NCBI GenBank assembly: GCA_964563165.1 | Contig: CAZLWA010000007.1 | Location: forward strand, 1 to 50,875 | Source of the DNA: CAZLWA01 sp964563165 | GTDB taxonomy: Bacteria; CLD3; SB21 | Direction: 5' to 3' | Length of the DNA: 50,875 nt | In this document: positions 24,631-33,397 of the stretch, piece by piece | How the letters are laid out: each line of letters opens with the position of its first letter | Position numbering within the stretch: position 1 is the first letter of the stretch | Notes under the pieces: generated by a model | What the model saw: the letters and a program-made list of their open reading frames with translations, nothing else | What the model was told of the DNA's origin: nothing | Databases searched by the model: none | Made by a program: the position numbers and the translations under genes

Positions 24631-24658
24631 ATATAACCCAACGGCTCCAAAAACGCAA
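24630..24658 (-). promoter_or_regulatory. Promoter of the tetR - paaA-like operon
   Basis: On the minus strand: TTGCGT (24653-24658), 17-bp spacer, TATATT (24630-24635), followed immediately by the operator. A bound repressor would block initiation. Confidence 0.65.
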
Positions 24659-24714
24659 GATATTTCTTGTCACCGTGAGCAAGGCGCCGCCGGGAGGACA
24701 TTTTCTTGTATCCG

Positions 24715-24743
24715 TTGAATATGCCGGGCATTCTTGCTACTTT
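24715..24743 (+). promoter_or_regulatory. Promoter of rsmA
   Basis: TTGAAT (24715-24720), 17-bp spacer, TACTTT (24738-24743). The implied leader before the ATG at 24773 is only about 20-25 nt, which fits the lack of a clear SD. Confidence 0.5.
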
Positions 24744-24772
24744 GTCCGAAAGCGATCACCAATCCCAACGCG

Positions 24773-25561
24773 ATGCAATTATTTCCAAAAAAACGGCTCA
24801 GTCAAAACTTTCTGACCGATACGAATATTCTGAAAAAGATCGTCGCGGCGTCGGGCATCACTCAAAACGACGTCGTTGTCGAGATCGGCTGTGGACGGGG
24901 GTCGCTGACGGAATGGATCTTAGCGGCGCATTGTCAACTGTACGGGGTGGAATACGATGCGCATCTGATCCCGCTATTGAAGGACAGGTTTATTGATGAA
25001 AAACACTTCACGCTTTTCGAAAGTGATATTTTGAAATTTGACATGGACCGGATTCCGGGTACGGCTAAAATCAAAATCATAGGCAATCTCCCCTATCACA
25101 TTTCCAGTCCGATCTTGTTCAAGTTATTTGACCATGGCGATCGCATAGACACCGCCACGGTCATGCTGCAGAAAGAAGTCGCGCAACGCCTCGTTTCCGC
25201 GCCGCGCACAAAAGACTACGGCATTCTGGCCGTCTTCGTTCAATTTCATTGCGACTGCAGGAAGTTATTCGATATTCCGCCGTCGGCCTTTTTTCCGAAG
25301 CCGAAAGTGGAATCCTCCATCGTTCAATTGCAGTTCCGTGATCCTCCGGCCAAACCCGATAATTATGATCTATTCAAACGCATCGTTAAAAGGAGTTTCA
25401 ATCAGCGCCGTAAAATGCTGAGAAATTCATTGTCCGAATTCCTCCGCGGCCTTCAAATTGAATTCAATTTCGAAAAACGGCCGGAAGAGCTTTCGGTACA
25501 GGATTTTGTAGTATTGAGCAATCTGATCGGGCGCGCTTCGAACCCTGCCAAGAGATCTTAA
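24773..25561 (+). CDS. rsmA: 16S rRNA (adenine(1518/1519)-N6)-dimethyltransferase
   Basis: 262 aa. It dimethylates two adjacent adenosines in helix 45 of 16S rRNA using SAM, a late step of small-subunit assembly. Seen: KKRLSQNFLTD at the N-terminus, the SAM motif EIGCGRGSLTE, the catalytic IGNLPYHISSPI (motif IV) and FFPKPKVESSIVQL, followed by the C-terminal helical domain with FNQRRKMLRNSL. The ATG at 24773 gives the family's usual N-terminus. Divergent from tetR. Confidence 0.93.
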   Translation: MQLFPKKRLSQNFLTDTNILKKIVAASGITQNDVVVEIGCGRGSLTEWILAAHCQLYGVEYDAHLIPLLKDRFIDEKHFTLFESDILKFDMDRIPGTAKIKIIGNLPYHISSPILFKLFDHGDRIDTATVMLQKEVAQRLVSAPRTKDYGILAVFVQFHCDCRKLFDIPPSAFFPKPKVESSIVQLQFRDPPAKPDNYDLFKRIVKRSFNQRRKMLRNSLSEFLRGLQIEFNFEKRPEELSVQDFVVLSNLIGRASNPAKRS

Positions 25562-25668
25562 GAATATTCTGCGCTGTGGACTGGCAATGGTATATTTTGT
25601 CCATCGCAAACTGAAGGCCACGGCTGCCGTTTGTGAATTGCTTCGCACTCGTACTCTAACATCCCCCG

Positions 25669-25703
25669 TCCGCTAAAGCGGGACGCCCCCTTCAAAGGGG
25701 GAC
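25669..25703. repeat. Two adjacent small palindromes
   Basis: CCGC-TAAA-GCGG and CCCCCTT-CA-AAGGGGG lie in the rsmA/O-methyltransferase gap. They look like a dispersed intergenic palindromic repeat. No T-run follows. The second hairpin ends 20 bp before the SD of the methyltransferase gene. Confidence 0.5.
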
Positions 25704-25735
25704 TAATACCGGCTCGGACTAAAAAGGAGGAAAAC

Positions 25736-26371
25736 ATGAGCGACCTTTCCATCACCTACCCGGCTCTCAACGACTATATGCTTTCGCTTACCCCGCCGCG
25801 CGACAAGATATTGACGGAAATGGAATCTCTCGCCAAACAAAAAGATTTTCCGATCATCGGCCCCCTTTGCGGAAGGCTGCTGGCACAACTGGCGATGATT
25901 GCAAATCCGAAAGTTGTCGTGGAAATGGGTTCCGGATTCGGCTACTCGGCGTATTGGTTTGCAAAAGCGAGCCGTGCGAAAATCTATTGCTCAGACGGAA
26001 GCGAAGAAAACCGCGCCCTGGCCCTTGAATTCTTCAGGCGCGCCAAAATGAACAAGCGGATCCATTACCATGTTGGCGATGCACTGGAGTACATCGGTAC
26101 GTTTAAGAATAATTCCGTGGATATTATTCTAAATGACATTGACAAAGAGCAATATCCCTCCGCATTTGCAAAAGCCGTTAAAAAACTGAAATCCGGCGGG
26201 TTATTCATCACGGATAATGTTTTGTGGTCGGGAAAAGTTCTGCAGGAAAATCCAAATGAAATTACTACGGCGGGAATTCTCAAATTCAATAAACTGATTT
26301 ATTCATCCAAGCAATTGTTCTCTACGATCCTTCCCTTGCGCGACGGGATGGCGATCTGCGTGAAGAAATAA
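25736..26371 (+). CDS. SAM-dependent O-methyltransferase (class I, catechol-type)
   Basis: 211 aa. It has the family order of the caffeoyl-CoA / catechol O-methyltransferase group: an N-terminal helix, the SAM motif VVEMGSGFGYSAYWFA (about 60-75), acidic SDGSEEN, then the metal-site region LNDIDKEQYPSA and ITDNVLWSGKV, in which Asp residues usually hold Mg or Ca. AAGGAGG precedes the ATG. The natural acceptor is unknown. It ends 1 bp from the stop of acpS on the other strand. Confidence 0.85.
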   Translation: MSDLSITYPALNDYMLSLTPPRDKILTEMESLAKQKDFPIIGPLCGRLLAQLAMIANPKVVVEMGSGFGYSAYWFAKASRAKIYCSDGSEENRALALEFFRRAKMNKRIHYHVGDALEYIGTFKNNSVDIILNDIDKEQYPSAFAKAVKKLKSGGLFITDNVLWSGKVLQENPNEITTAGILKFNKLIYSSKQLFSTILPLRDGMAICVKK

Positions 26372-26740
26372 TTATTTCTCGATCACGACCACGGCCGTGG
26401 CATAGTCGTCCGAGTGCGACAGGCTGAGGTGAATGCGCATGCCTTTCAATTTTTTCTTCAGTTTGTTGAATACGACCAGTTCCGGCAGACCTTTTCCGCT
26501 GACGGCAACCGCGACGTCCAGCCACGAATTCGAATGATATTTGCCCAGCTTCGCCGCTTTAACTAAAGCCTCTTTCGAAGCAAACCGGACCGCGAGCGAG
26601 GGGTACGGCTGCTTTTTGGAAAAGCAATAAGCAATTTCATCCTCGGTAAATATTCGATTCAGGAATCGGTCGCCAAATTGTTCGTAACTTTTCTTAATGC
26701 GTTCGATTTCAACAATATCCATTCCGACCCCGATAATCAT
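26372..26740 (-). CDS. acpS: Holo-[acyl-carrier-protein] synthase
   Basis: 122 aa. It transfers 4'-phosphopantetheine from CoA to Ser of apo-ACP. Seen: GVGMDIVEIERIKK with the metal-binding Asp8, and RFASKEALVKAAKLG with the second acidic ligand Glu. HLSLSHSDDYATAVVV is the C-terminal strand region. The start overlaps the stop of the DJ-1/PfpI gene by 4 bp (ATGA), so translation is coupled. Confidence 0.92.
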   Translation of the reverse strand: MIIGVGMDIVEIERIKKSYEQFGDRFLNRIFTEDEIAYCFSKKQPYPSLAVRFASKEALVKAAKLGKYHSNSWLDVAVAVSGKGLPELVVFNKLKKKLKGMRIHLSLSHSDDYATAVVVIEK

Positions 26741-27270
26741 TTTTTGTATTCCTGCTTAGAGAGCAATCGAATTAACGCGCGGCAAAATTCAGGCAGATCA
26801 TCCGGTGTACGTGACGTTACTAAATTCCCATCCACGACGGCCGCTTCATCCACCCACTCCGCGCCGGCATGGATCAGATCATCCTTTATCGATTTATAGC
26901 TCGTGACCCTTTTTCCCCGGACAATATCAGCCGACGCAAGCATCCATCCCGCATGACAAATAGCGCCGATGGGCCTTTTCAAGGTATTCATTTCTTTCGT
27001 AAAACGTACCATCGTGCCGGACAAGCGCATTTTATCCGGAGCCCAGCCGCCGGGAATAATGAGTCCGTCAAAATCTTTGGGCTCGTAATTTTCGATATTT
27101 CCGGTCACGGTCACGGTCGTGCCGCGTTTGCCTTTGTATTCTTTTTCTCCCGCGCCGGCGACGACAACTTCCGCTCCTTCTTCTATGAAACGTATGCGCG
27201 GATAATGCAGTTCAAAATCTTCAAACTCGCGTTCCGCGAAGATCATGATCTTTTTATTCTTTAATGACAC
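26737..27270 (-). CDS. DJ-1/PfpI family protein
   Basis: 177 aa, class I glutamine-amidotransferase-like fold. The nucleophile elbow AICHAGWMLAS carries the conserved Cys and the following His; GLIIPGGWAPDKMR and EREFEDFEL (conserved Glu) match the YhbO/PfpI group. Members act as stress-protective deglycases, proteases or chaperones. The frame starts with GTG at 27270 with an AGAAGGG SD; an ATG eight codons further in is less likely because it would cut the first strand. It lies 24 bp after the sigma-54 activator gene, consistent with a stress-related transcript. Confidence 0.85.
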   Translation of the reverse strand: MSLKNKKIMIFAEREFEDFELHYPRIRFIEEGAEVVVAGAGEKEYKGKRGTTVTVTGNIENYEPKDFDGLIIPGGWAPDKMRLSGTMVRFTKEMNTLKRPIGAICHAGWMLASADIVRGKRVTSYKSIKDDLIHAGAEWVDEAAVVDGNLVTSRTPDDLPEFCRALIRLLSKQEYKK

Positions 27271-27294
27271 GCAAAGCCCTTCTCTTTAAAATGC

Positions 27295-28773
27295 TCAATC
27301 GATCCCATAGTCCTTTAGTTTTTTATACAGGGCCGGCCTGCTTATGCCCAGACGCCGCGCGGTTTCCGCGCGATTGTCGGACGTGTCCGAAAGGATTTTA
27401 ACTATTGTATATTTTTCAATTTCACCGGCCGTCAAATCCAGAATCGTTTTCAGTGAATGATGCTGCTTCAGCAATTCATGGATGAGCTCCGTTTGCTCCG
27501 ATGACAAATGAAAAACAGGCTGTAGGTGACCCGGAAGAGCTTGCCCGGCGTTTGCGTTCCTGGCCGCCTTATGAGGCTTAAGGATCTCCCTGGGCAGCGC
27601 TTCCGGCGGAATAGTTCTTTCAGGCGTCGTGACCACGAGCCGCTCGATCATATTTTCAAGTTCGCGAATATTTCCGGGCCAATCGTAATCCATCAACGCC
27701 GCCATGGCTGAATCCACGATGCGTTTCAGGGGCTTGCTGCTGGCATGAGAATATTTTTCTAAGAAATGGTGAACCAAAAGCGGAATATCTTCTTTGCGTT
27801 CGCGTAGCGAGGGAGCGTTGATACGGATCACTGCAATGCGATAAAACAGATCTTCGCGGAATGAACTTTCCTTGATCAATTGCGCCAGCGATTTATTCGT
27901 TGCCGCGATGACACGCGCGTCAAAACGAACGCCGTGACTACTTCCGATCGGACGTACTTCACGCTCCTGCAATGCGCGCAGCAGCTTCGCCTGCGTGGCG
28001 AGCGATATATCTCCGATTTCATCCAGAAACAACGTGCCGTGATCGGCTTCCTTGAACAGGCCTTTCTTTTCGTTTGCCGCGCCGGTAAAGGCGCCGCGCA
28101 AGTGTCCGAATAACTCGCTTTCCAAAAGCGTTATGGGGATCGCACTGCAATTGACGGCAACGAACGGACCGGCTCTTCTCAGACTCTCGCGATGAATGGC
28201 TTTGGCGATAAGCTCTTTCCCGGTACCGCTCTCCCCCTCGATCAGTACGGTCGAATCGCTCTGGGCCACTGCGTGGATCGTTTCAAAAATCTTGAGCACG
28301 TTCTTACTTTTCCCTATGATCGCGTTCCCGCTCACGCCGTTCTTTTCGCTTAATTTTTCTTTCAGAGCCTTCACTTCAGAATTAAGGCGGTGGTACTCAA
28401 GCCCTTTGGTCACTGCCAGCAGCAGTTCATCGCGCTCAAAAGGCTTGGTGAAATAATCGTACGCGCCCAGCTTAATGGCTTTCACGCCGTCTTCGATCGT
28501 ACCGACGCCGGTCATCATCATGAAAGGAATCTCCGGCTTAAGTTCCCTGACGCGCCGAAGCAGTTCCATCCCGTTCATGCCGTCCATCGCCAGATCCGAC
28601 ACTATCAAGTCATAGCTTTCGGACTGGAGTTTACGCCACGCCTCATCTCCGCTCAGGGCTGTAACCACGTCGATCGGCTCGCGGCGTTCTTTGACGGCGT
28701 CGGTAGTGAGAATTTTTTTGAACAAAGCTAAAATATTTTTTTCGTCATCCGCGACCAGAATCTTGGCACTCAA
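27295..28773 (-). CDS. Sigma-54-dependent response regulator (NtrC family)
   Basis: 492 aa. REC domain (1-125) with acidic DDE at 9-11 and phospho-acceptor Asp60; AAA+ domain (about 145-385) with Walker A GESGTGKE, the sigma-54 contact loop GAFTGA and Walker B LFLDEIGD; Fis-type HTH at the C-terminus (NRAETARRLGISRPALYKKLKDYG). It opens promoters bound by RpoN RNA polymerase. The start is a TTG at 28773 with AAAGGG upstream, which gives the standard REC N-terminus. The kinase partner is probably the REC-histidine kinase two genes upstream. Confidence 0.9.
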   Translation of the reverse strand: MSAKILVADDEKNILALFKKILTTDAVKERREPIDVVTALSGDEAWRKLQSESYDLIVSDLAMDGMNGMELLRRVRELKPEIPFMMMTGVGTIEDGVKAIKLGAYDYFTKPFERDELLLAVTKGLEYHRLNSEVKALKEKLSEKNGVSGNAIIGKSKNVLKIFETIHAVAQSDSTVLIEGESGTGKELIAKAIHRESLRRAGPFVAVNCSAIPITLLESELFGHLRGAFTGAANEKKGLFKEADHGTLFLDEIGDISLATQAKLLRALQEREVRPIGSSHGVRFDARVIAATNKSLAQLIKESSFREDLFYRIAVIRINAPSLRERKEDIPLLVHHFLEKYSHASSKPLKRIVDSAMAALMDYDWPGNIRELENMIERLVVTTPERTIPPEALPREILKPHKAARNANAGQALPGHLQPVFHLSSEQTELIHELLKQHHSLKTILDLTAGEIEKYTIVKILSDTSDNRAETARRLGISRPALYKKLKDYGID

Positions 28774-28897
28774 CTGTTTTACCCTTTGATTAGATTTTCA
28801 GTACCCTATACCGGCATTTCCGGAATATCCCTGAATCGTATTCAGAATCCCTACGGGTCCGCCATTCCAAGGACCTATCCGGCTTCCAACGGCGGAT

Positions 28898-29575
28898 TCA
28901 CGCATCGTAGCCCAGTGTATTTTGCAATACCGTGATGGCGCGCACATAAACACGGTCATCGACCAGCAAAGACATTCCGTAAATCGTTTCGTGTATCTCA
29001 TCCTCATGGGCTCCGGCATTCACTGCGCCCTTGATATGGGAAACCAATTGCCGCTCACGTCCGAGCGCCGACAGCGAAGCCACTGTGCACAATTCCCGCT
29101 CAACCGGGTTTAGGACCGGACGGCTCAGTACTTTTCCGTATCCCTCGCGCATCATCCAGAGATGCAGATCGGAACTCAACCCTTTCATGTTCTCGACCAA
29201 CTTATCGTAATTTTTTCCGTAAATGATCCTGCACAATTCCGTTCCGTCCGCGATCATCGCCGCGTCGTCACGCGTTTCATGGTAATGTGCGTCGTTCAAT
29301 CCGTTCTCTTTCAGAACTTGCCTGAAAATGATCAATCCTTCGATCGTATTCGGAAACCCGCAAAACAAATAACTCTGCAGGATGACTTCCTTGATCTGCA
29401 GCACAGGAATGCCGTGGTGGACTGCGGAAGTCATAAAATAATGCATGTGGTTATCCAACACCAGCGCAACAGATACCGAGAGCCACCCGAACAGACGCTG
29501 CCTCACGGACAGTTGCGGCCGTGCCAAAAACTCCTCAATGCGGGATGCGAACGCCTTGTCTGCAGTCGGGTGCAT
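28898..29575 (-). CDS. Carboxymuconolactone decarboxylase (CMD/AhpD) family-like protein
   Basis: 225 aa, all-helical. It has two CMD-like halves: residues about 25-100 (RQRLFGWLSVSVALVLDNHMHYFMTSAVHHGIP...EVILQSYLFCGFPN) and about 150-225 (NPVERELCTVASLSALGRERQLVSHIKGAVNAGAHEDEIHETI). The redox CxxC of AhpD is absent; a single Cys (YLFCGFP) and His residues remain. The function is therefore open. It sits 6 bp from the kinase gene and between a kinase and a sigma-54 regulator, which hints at a sensory or stress role. Confidence 0.7.
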   Translation of the reverse strand: MHPTADKAFASRIEEFLARPQLSVRQRLFGWLSVSVALVLDNHMHYFMTSAVHHGIPVLQIKEVILQSYLFCGFPNTIEGLIIFRQVLKENGLNDAHYHETRDDAAMIADGTELCRIIYGKNYDKLVENMKGLSSDLHLWMMREGYGKVLSRPVLNPVERELCTVASLSALGRERQLVSHIKGAVNAGAHEDEIHETIYGMSLLVDDRVYVRAITVLQNTLGYDA

Positions 29576-29581
29576 TAAATA

Positions 29582-30820
29582 TCAAACGTGATGGTGAACG
29601 GGCAGTGTAACAACAAATTCGGATCCTTCGCCGGGAGTACTGGAGACTTCGATCATACCGCCGTGTTTTTCGACGATATTGTGGCTGATCGCCAAACCGA
29701 GCCCCGCGCCGTCCTGTTCAGGTTTGGTCGTAAAACCGATTTCAAAAATTCTTCCGATGTTTTCAGGCGGAATGCCTCGCCCGTTGTCTTTGACAGAAAT
29801 GATGACGTGACCGTTCGCGGACCGCGTCGTGATCCAAATGTGCCCGTCGGATTCGATGGATTGAGCCGAATTGTGAATTAAATTTACCATGACCTGCGTC
29901 AGCGGCCCGGATAATCCGAGGATCGGCGGCACGTCGCCAAAATCGCGGTGAAATTGCACCTGGTGTTTATATTTAGTCTGCACCAGATGGATCGCGCGTT
30001 CAATCTGGTCCTGAAGATGGACCGGGACCCATTCCGCATCATCCAATCGGGAAAATCCCCTCAGGTCCTGAATGATCTCGATGGCCAAATCCGAGGCACT
30101 CTTGATCGTACCTATCACAGAATCAAATTCGGCAATCATCTTGGGCAGCTGACCGCTGTCGGCCCCGGTGCCAATTTCTTTATTACTTCCGGCCGCAAAG
30201 CGCATACCGTCGAATATCTTTCTCAGTTCCACCCATTGAAACTGCGCCAAAGTGGATGCGTGATTGATACTCGAGACCGGCTGGCTCAATTCATGCGCCA
30301 CACCGCTCATGAGTTTGCCCAGCATGGACATTTTTTCGGATCGCACCAATTGTTCCTGCGTCGCCAGCAATTCACGGTATGCTTTTTCAAAAGCTTTTTT
30401 ATGATAATAATGTTCCACCGCGCGTTTCAGCGTAATGCGCAGGATTTCCATATCGAACGGCTTCAGAATGAATTTGTAAATCTGACCTTCATTGATAGAA
30501 TCCATCATCACATTCATGTCGGAGTGGGCCGTCAGCATAATGCGCACCGCATCGGGGACAATGGCCTGCGACTGCGTGAGGAATTCCGTGCCGCTCATCG
30601 CCGGCATTTTGTGATCGGAAATAATCACGACGATATCCGGATGCAATTTCAGTATCTGCAATCCCTCGAGTCCGCCCGCTGCTTCAAGCACCTCAAAATC
30701 ATCCGACAACCCGCGCTGCATCACCTTGAGGATGGGAGCTTCGTCATCGACGCACAGGATCTTCGCGCGTTTTTCGGCGGCGGCTCTTTCCGGATACTTT
30801 TTTTCTAAGCTTTTTAACAA
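29582..30820 (-). CDS. Soluble hybrid REC-histidine kinase
   Basis: 412 aa, no TM segment. An N-terminal REC domain (20-135, Asp69) is followed by a linking coiled coil, HisKA (His176 in GVAHELSQPVSS) and HATPase (N box NLIHNSAQS, G1 DNGRGIP, G2 GAGLGLAI). Such REC-first kinases act within multi-step relays and take input from another kinase. The start is a TTG with AGGA 8 bp upstream. It probably phosphorylates the NtrC-type regulator in the same gene run. Confidence 0.85.
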   Translation of the reverse strand: MLKSLEKKYPERAAAEKRAKILCVDDEAPILKVMQRGLSDDFEVLEAAGGLEGLQILKLHPDIVVIISDHKMPAMSGTEFLTQSQAIVPDAVRIMLTAHSDMNVMMDSINEGQIYKFILKPFDMEILRITLKRAVEHYYHKKAFEKAYRELLATQEQLVRSEKMSMLGKLMSGVAHELSQPVSSINHASTLAQFQWVELRKIFDGMRFAAGSNKEIGTGADSGQLPKMIAEFDSVIGTIKSASDLAIEIIQDLRGFSRLDDAEWVPVHLQDQIERAIHLVQTKYKHQVQFHRDFGDVPPILGLSGPLTQVMVNLIHNSAQSIESDGHIWITTRSANGHVIISVKDNGRGIPPENIGRIFEIGFTTKPEQDGAGLGLAISHNIVEKHGGMIEVSSTPGEGSEFVVTLPVHHHV

Positions 30821-30871
30821 AACCGTAGTCCTTATTGATTCCCGCCTTTTTGAAGCGGCGTTGAATCGACC

Positions 30872-33349
30872 TTACTTCTCGCCTGCGCGCGGTGCCAGCG
30901 CTACTCGTTTCGCAGGTACGATCATTCGACGACCGGGATGTTTTGGAACGATATTTCGGCCGTTTTTTTTGTGCTTTTTCGCGCCGTTAGACTTCACAGG
31001 CAATTCAAGCAAAGCGTGGCTGAGCACCTCGTCAATATGCTCGGCAAAGATAAAATGCAGAGATTCTTTCACGTAGTCGGGCACGTCGTCCAGATCATTC
31101 TTGTTCAGCTTCGGCAAAATCACGGTGGTGATGCCGGCGCGCCTTGCCGCAACGACTTTTTCGCGAATACCGCCCACGGGCATGACTTTGCCCCGCAGCG
31201 TAATTTCTCCGGTCATCGCGATGTGATGTTTCACGGGGCGGTTCGTAAGCAAGGACGTCAGACACGTGACGATGGTGACGCCCGCCGACGGCCCGTCCTT
31301 CGGCGTCGCTCCCGAAGGAATATGGATGTGAATATCCATGGTGTTGAAAAGCGCCGGATTAATCTTGAGGCTTTCGGCCTTGGAACGAATATACGACAGC
31401 GCCGCCTGTGCCGATTCCTTCATCACGTTGCCCAGCTGGCCGGTCAATTGCAATCCGCGATTGCCTTTCATTTGCCGCGCTTCGATAAATAATATCTCTC
31501 CGCCGTTCTGCGTCCACGCCAGACCGGTCGCTACGCCGATCTCGTCCTGACGGTGAGCCATTTCAGGAAATATTTTTTGCGGGCCCAGGAAACCGGCAAT
31601 GGTCTTCCGGTCGACAACGGCCTTGGACGGATGGCCTTCGGCCTTTTTGCGCGCGACCTTGCGGCAGACGTTCGCAATTTCACGTTCGAGGTTCCTCACG
31701 CCGGATTCCCAGGTGTAGGAAGAGATAATTTGAATTACCGAGTCGTCGGTGAATTCGATATCCCTGGCGCGCAGTCCGTTTTCGCCGATCTGCCGCGGAA
31801 TGATGTACTTTCTTGCAATTTGCAATTTATCTTCCGCGATGTAGCCGGACAAACGGATCACTTCCATGCGATCGAGCAGCGCGGGCGGAATCGGTGACAG
31901 ATCATTTGCGGTTGCGATGAAAAGGACATTGGACAAATCGAAAGGAATATCCACATAGTGATCGTTGAAAGCGACATTTTGTTCCGGATCCAAAACTTCG
32001 AGCAGTGCGGACGCCGGATCGCCGCGAAAATCCTGGCCGATCTTGTCGATTTCATCCAGCATGAATACCGGGTTCGAACTTTGACAGCGGCGTAATTCCT
32101 GAATGATTTTTCCCGGCAGCGCGCCGATGTAGGTGCGCCGATGACCGCGTATCTCCGCTTCATCCTTCACGCCGCCAAGACTGAACCGGACAAATTTTCT
32201 TCCGATCGCTTTCGCGATGGATCTTCCCAGCGACGTTTTCCCAACGCCGGGAGGGCCCAAAAAACACAGAATCGGACTTTTGCTGTCCTTGCGCAATTTG
32301 CGCACGGATAGAAATTCCAAGATGCGGTTTTTGACGTCTTCCAGATCATAGTGATCTTCGTCCAGTATTTTTTTTGCTTTATGGATCTGGATCGTGTCCT
32401 TGGTTTTTTCATGCCAGGGCAATTCCAGAAGCCAGTCAATATATGTTTTGCTGACGGTATATTCGGCTGAGGACGGGGACATTTGGGCGAGGCGTTCGAG
32501 CTCTTTACGCGCGACTTTTTTAGCCTCAGCGGGCATTTTTTTCTTGTCGATCGCTTTGCCCATTTCGTCTATTTCTATGGAATCGTCTTCGTCTTCCCCC
32601 AGTTCATGCTTGATCGCTTTGATCTGTTCGCGCAAGAAATATTCGCGTTGATTTTTGCTGAGCTCGGCATTGACTTCGGTCTGAATTTTATTATTCAATT
32701 CGAGCAGTTGAATTTCCCGGTTGATCGCCGTCATCACTTTTGTCAATCGCGACTTAACGTTCAATTCCTCGAGGATGGCCTGCTTTTCCGTCAAATCGAT
32801 ACTCAGGCTTGACGTGACCATATCCGCCAATTTATCCGGCTCCTTGATGTTTCCGATAATGACTTTCAATTCGTCCGGCAGCACCGGCGATTGGGTCACC
32901 ATTTTCTGAAAACTGTCCGAAACGCCCCGGACCAGCGCATCCATCTCGATGGTCTGCTCGGTCGTCATGCTCAAGGTCATTACCGACCCGATCAGGTACG
33001 GTTTCTCCTGAGTGATCGCGTCAAGGCGGACTCTTGACAACCCCTGTATCAGAAGGCGTATGCTCCCGTCGGGAACCTGGAACATCTTCATGACATTCGC
33101 GACCGTTCCGACGTTGTATAAATCATCTTTCAGCGGAAACTCTTTGTCGGCGTTCTTTTGCAAAAATAAGCCGATAAGCTTCGACCCGATCAAGGCTTCG
33201 TGGACCAGCTTCACCAGGTGCTTTTCGATCACGACCAAAGGAAACACGACAAACGGAAAAATCACGTTATCCCGAAGAGGTAATACAGGGAGGCTTTCCG
33301 GAATGACTAAGGTCTCAGATTTTTCGGTCGGTACACCGGCATCGGGCAT
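30872..33349 (-). CDS. lon: ATP-dependent protease Lon
   Basis: 825 aa, LonA type, cytoplasmic hexamer degrading damaged and regulatory proteins. It has a LAN/N domain (18-215), a coiled coil, AAA+ (about 335-560; Walker A GPPGVGKTSLG, Walker B VFMLDEIDK) and a protease domain with Ser688 (GPSAG) and Lys731 (GIREKVVAARR). The Ser-Lys spacing of 43 matches E. coli Lon. The last 35 residues after the protease domain form an unusual strongly basic tail (KKHKKNGR, PGRR, PAKR). The gene follows hsp20 by 48 bp and should share its promoter. Confidence 0.94.
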   Translation of the reverse strand: MPDAGVPTEKSETLVIPESLPVLPLRDNVIFPFVVFPLVVIEKHLVKLVHEALIGSKLIGLFLQKNADKEFPLKDDLYNVGTVANVMKMFQVPDGSIRLLIQGLSRVRLDAITQEKPYLIGSVMTLSMTTEQTIEMDALVRGVSDSFQKMVTQSPVLPDELKVIIGNIKEPDKLADMVTSSLSIDLTEKQAILEELNVKSRLTKVMTAINREIQLLELNNKIQTEVNAELSKNQREYFLREQIKAIKHELGEDEDDSIEIDEMGKAIDKKKMPAEAKKVARKELERLAQMSPSSAEYTVSKTYIDWLLELPWHEKTKDTIQIHKAKKILDEDHYDLEDVKNRILEFLSVRKLRKDSKSPILCFLGPPGVGKTSLGRSIAKAIGRKFVRFSLGGVKDEAEIRGHRRTYIGALPGKIIQELRRCQSSNPVFMLDEIDKIGQDFRGDPASALLEVLDPEQNVAFNDHYVDIPFDLSNVLFIATANDLSPIPPALLDRMEVIRLSGYIAEDKLQIARKYIIPRQIGENGLRARDIEFTDDSVIQIISSYTWESGVRNLEREIANVCRKVARKKAEGHPSKAVVDRKTIAGFLGPQKIFPEMAHRQDEIGVATGLAWTQNGGEILFIEARQMKGNRGLQLTGQLGNVMKESAQAALSYIRSKAESLKINPALFNTMDIHIHIPSGATPKDGPSAGVTIVTCLTSLLTNRPVKHHIAMTGEITLRGKVMPVGGIREKVVAARRAGITTVILPKLNKNDLDDVPDYVKESLHFIFAEHIDEVLSHALLELPVKSNGAKKHKKNGRNIVPKHPGRRMIVPAKRVALAPRAGEK

Positions 33350-33371
33350 CGTTGATACCTTTTTTGGATTT

Positions 33372-33389
33372 CCATCCGTATGCGGATGG
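33372..33389 (-). other. Intercistronic hairpin between hsp20 and lon
   Basis: CCATCCG-CATA-CGGATGG (minus strand), 7-bp perfect stem with a 4-base loop and no T-run. It could be an mRNA processing or stability element that sets different hsp20 and lon levels. Confidence 0.5.
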
Positions 33390-33397
33390 GATCCTTG

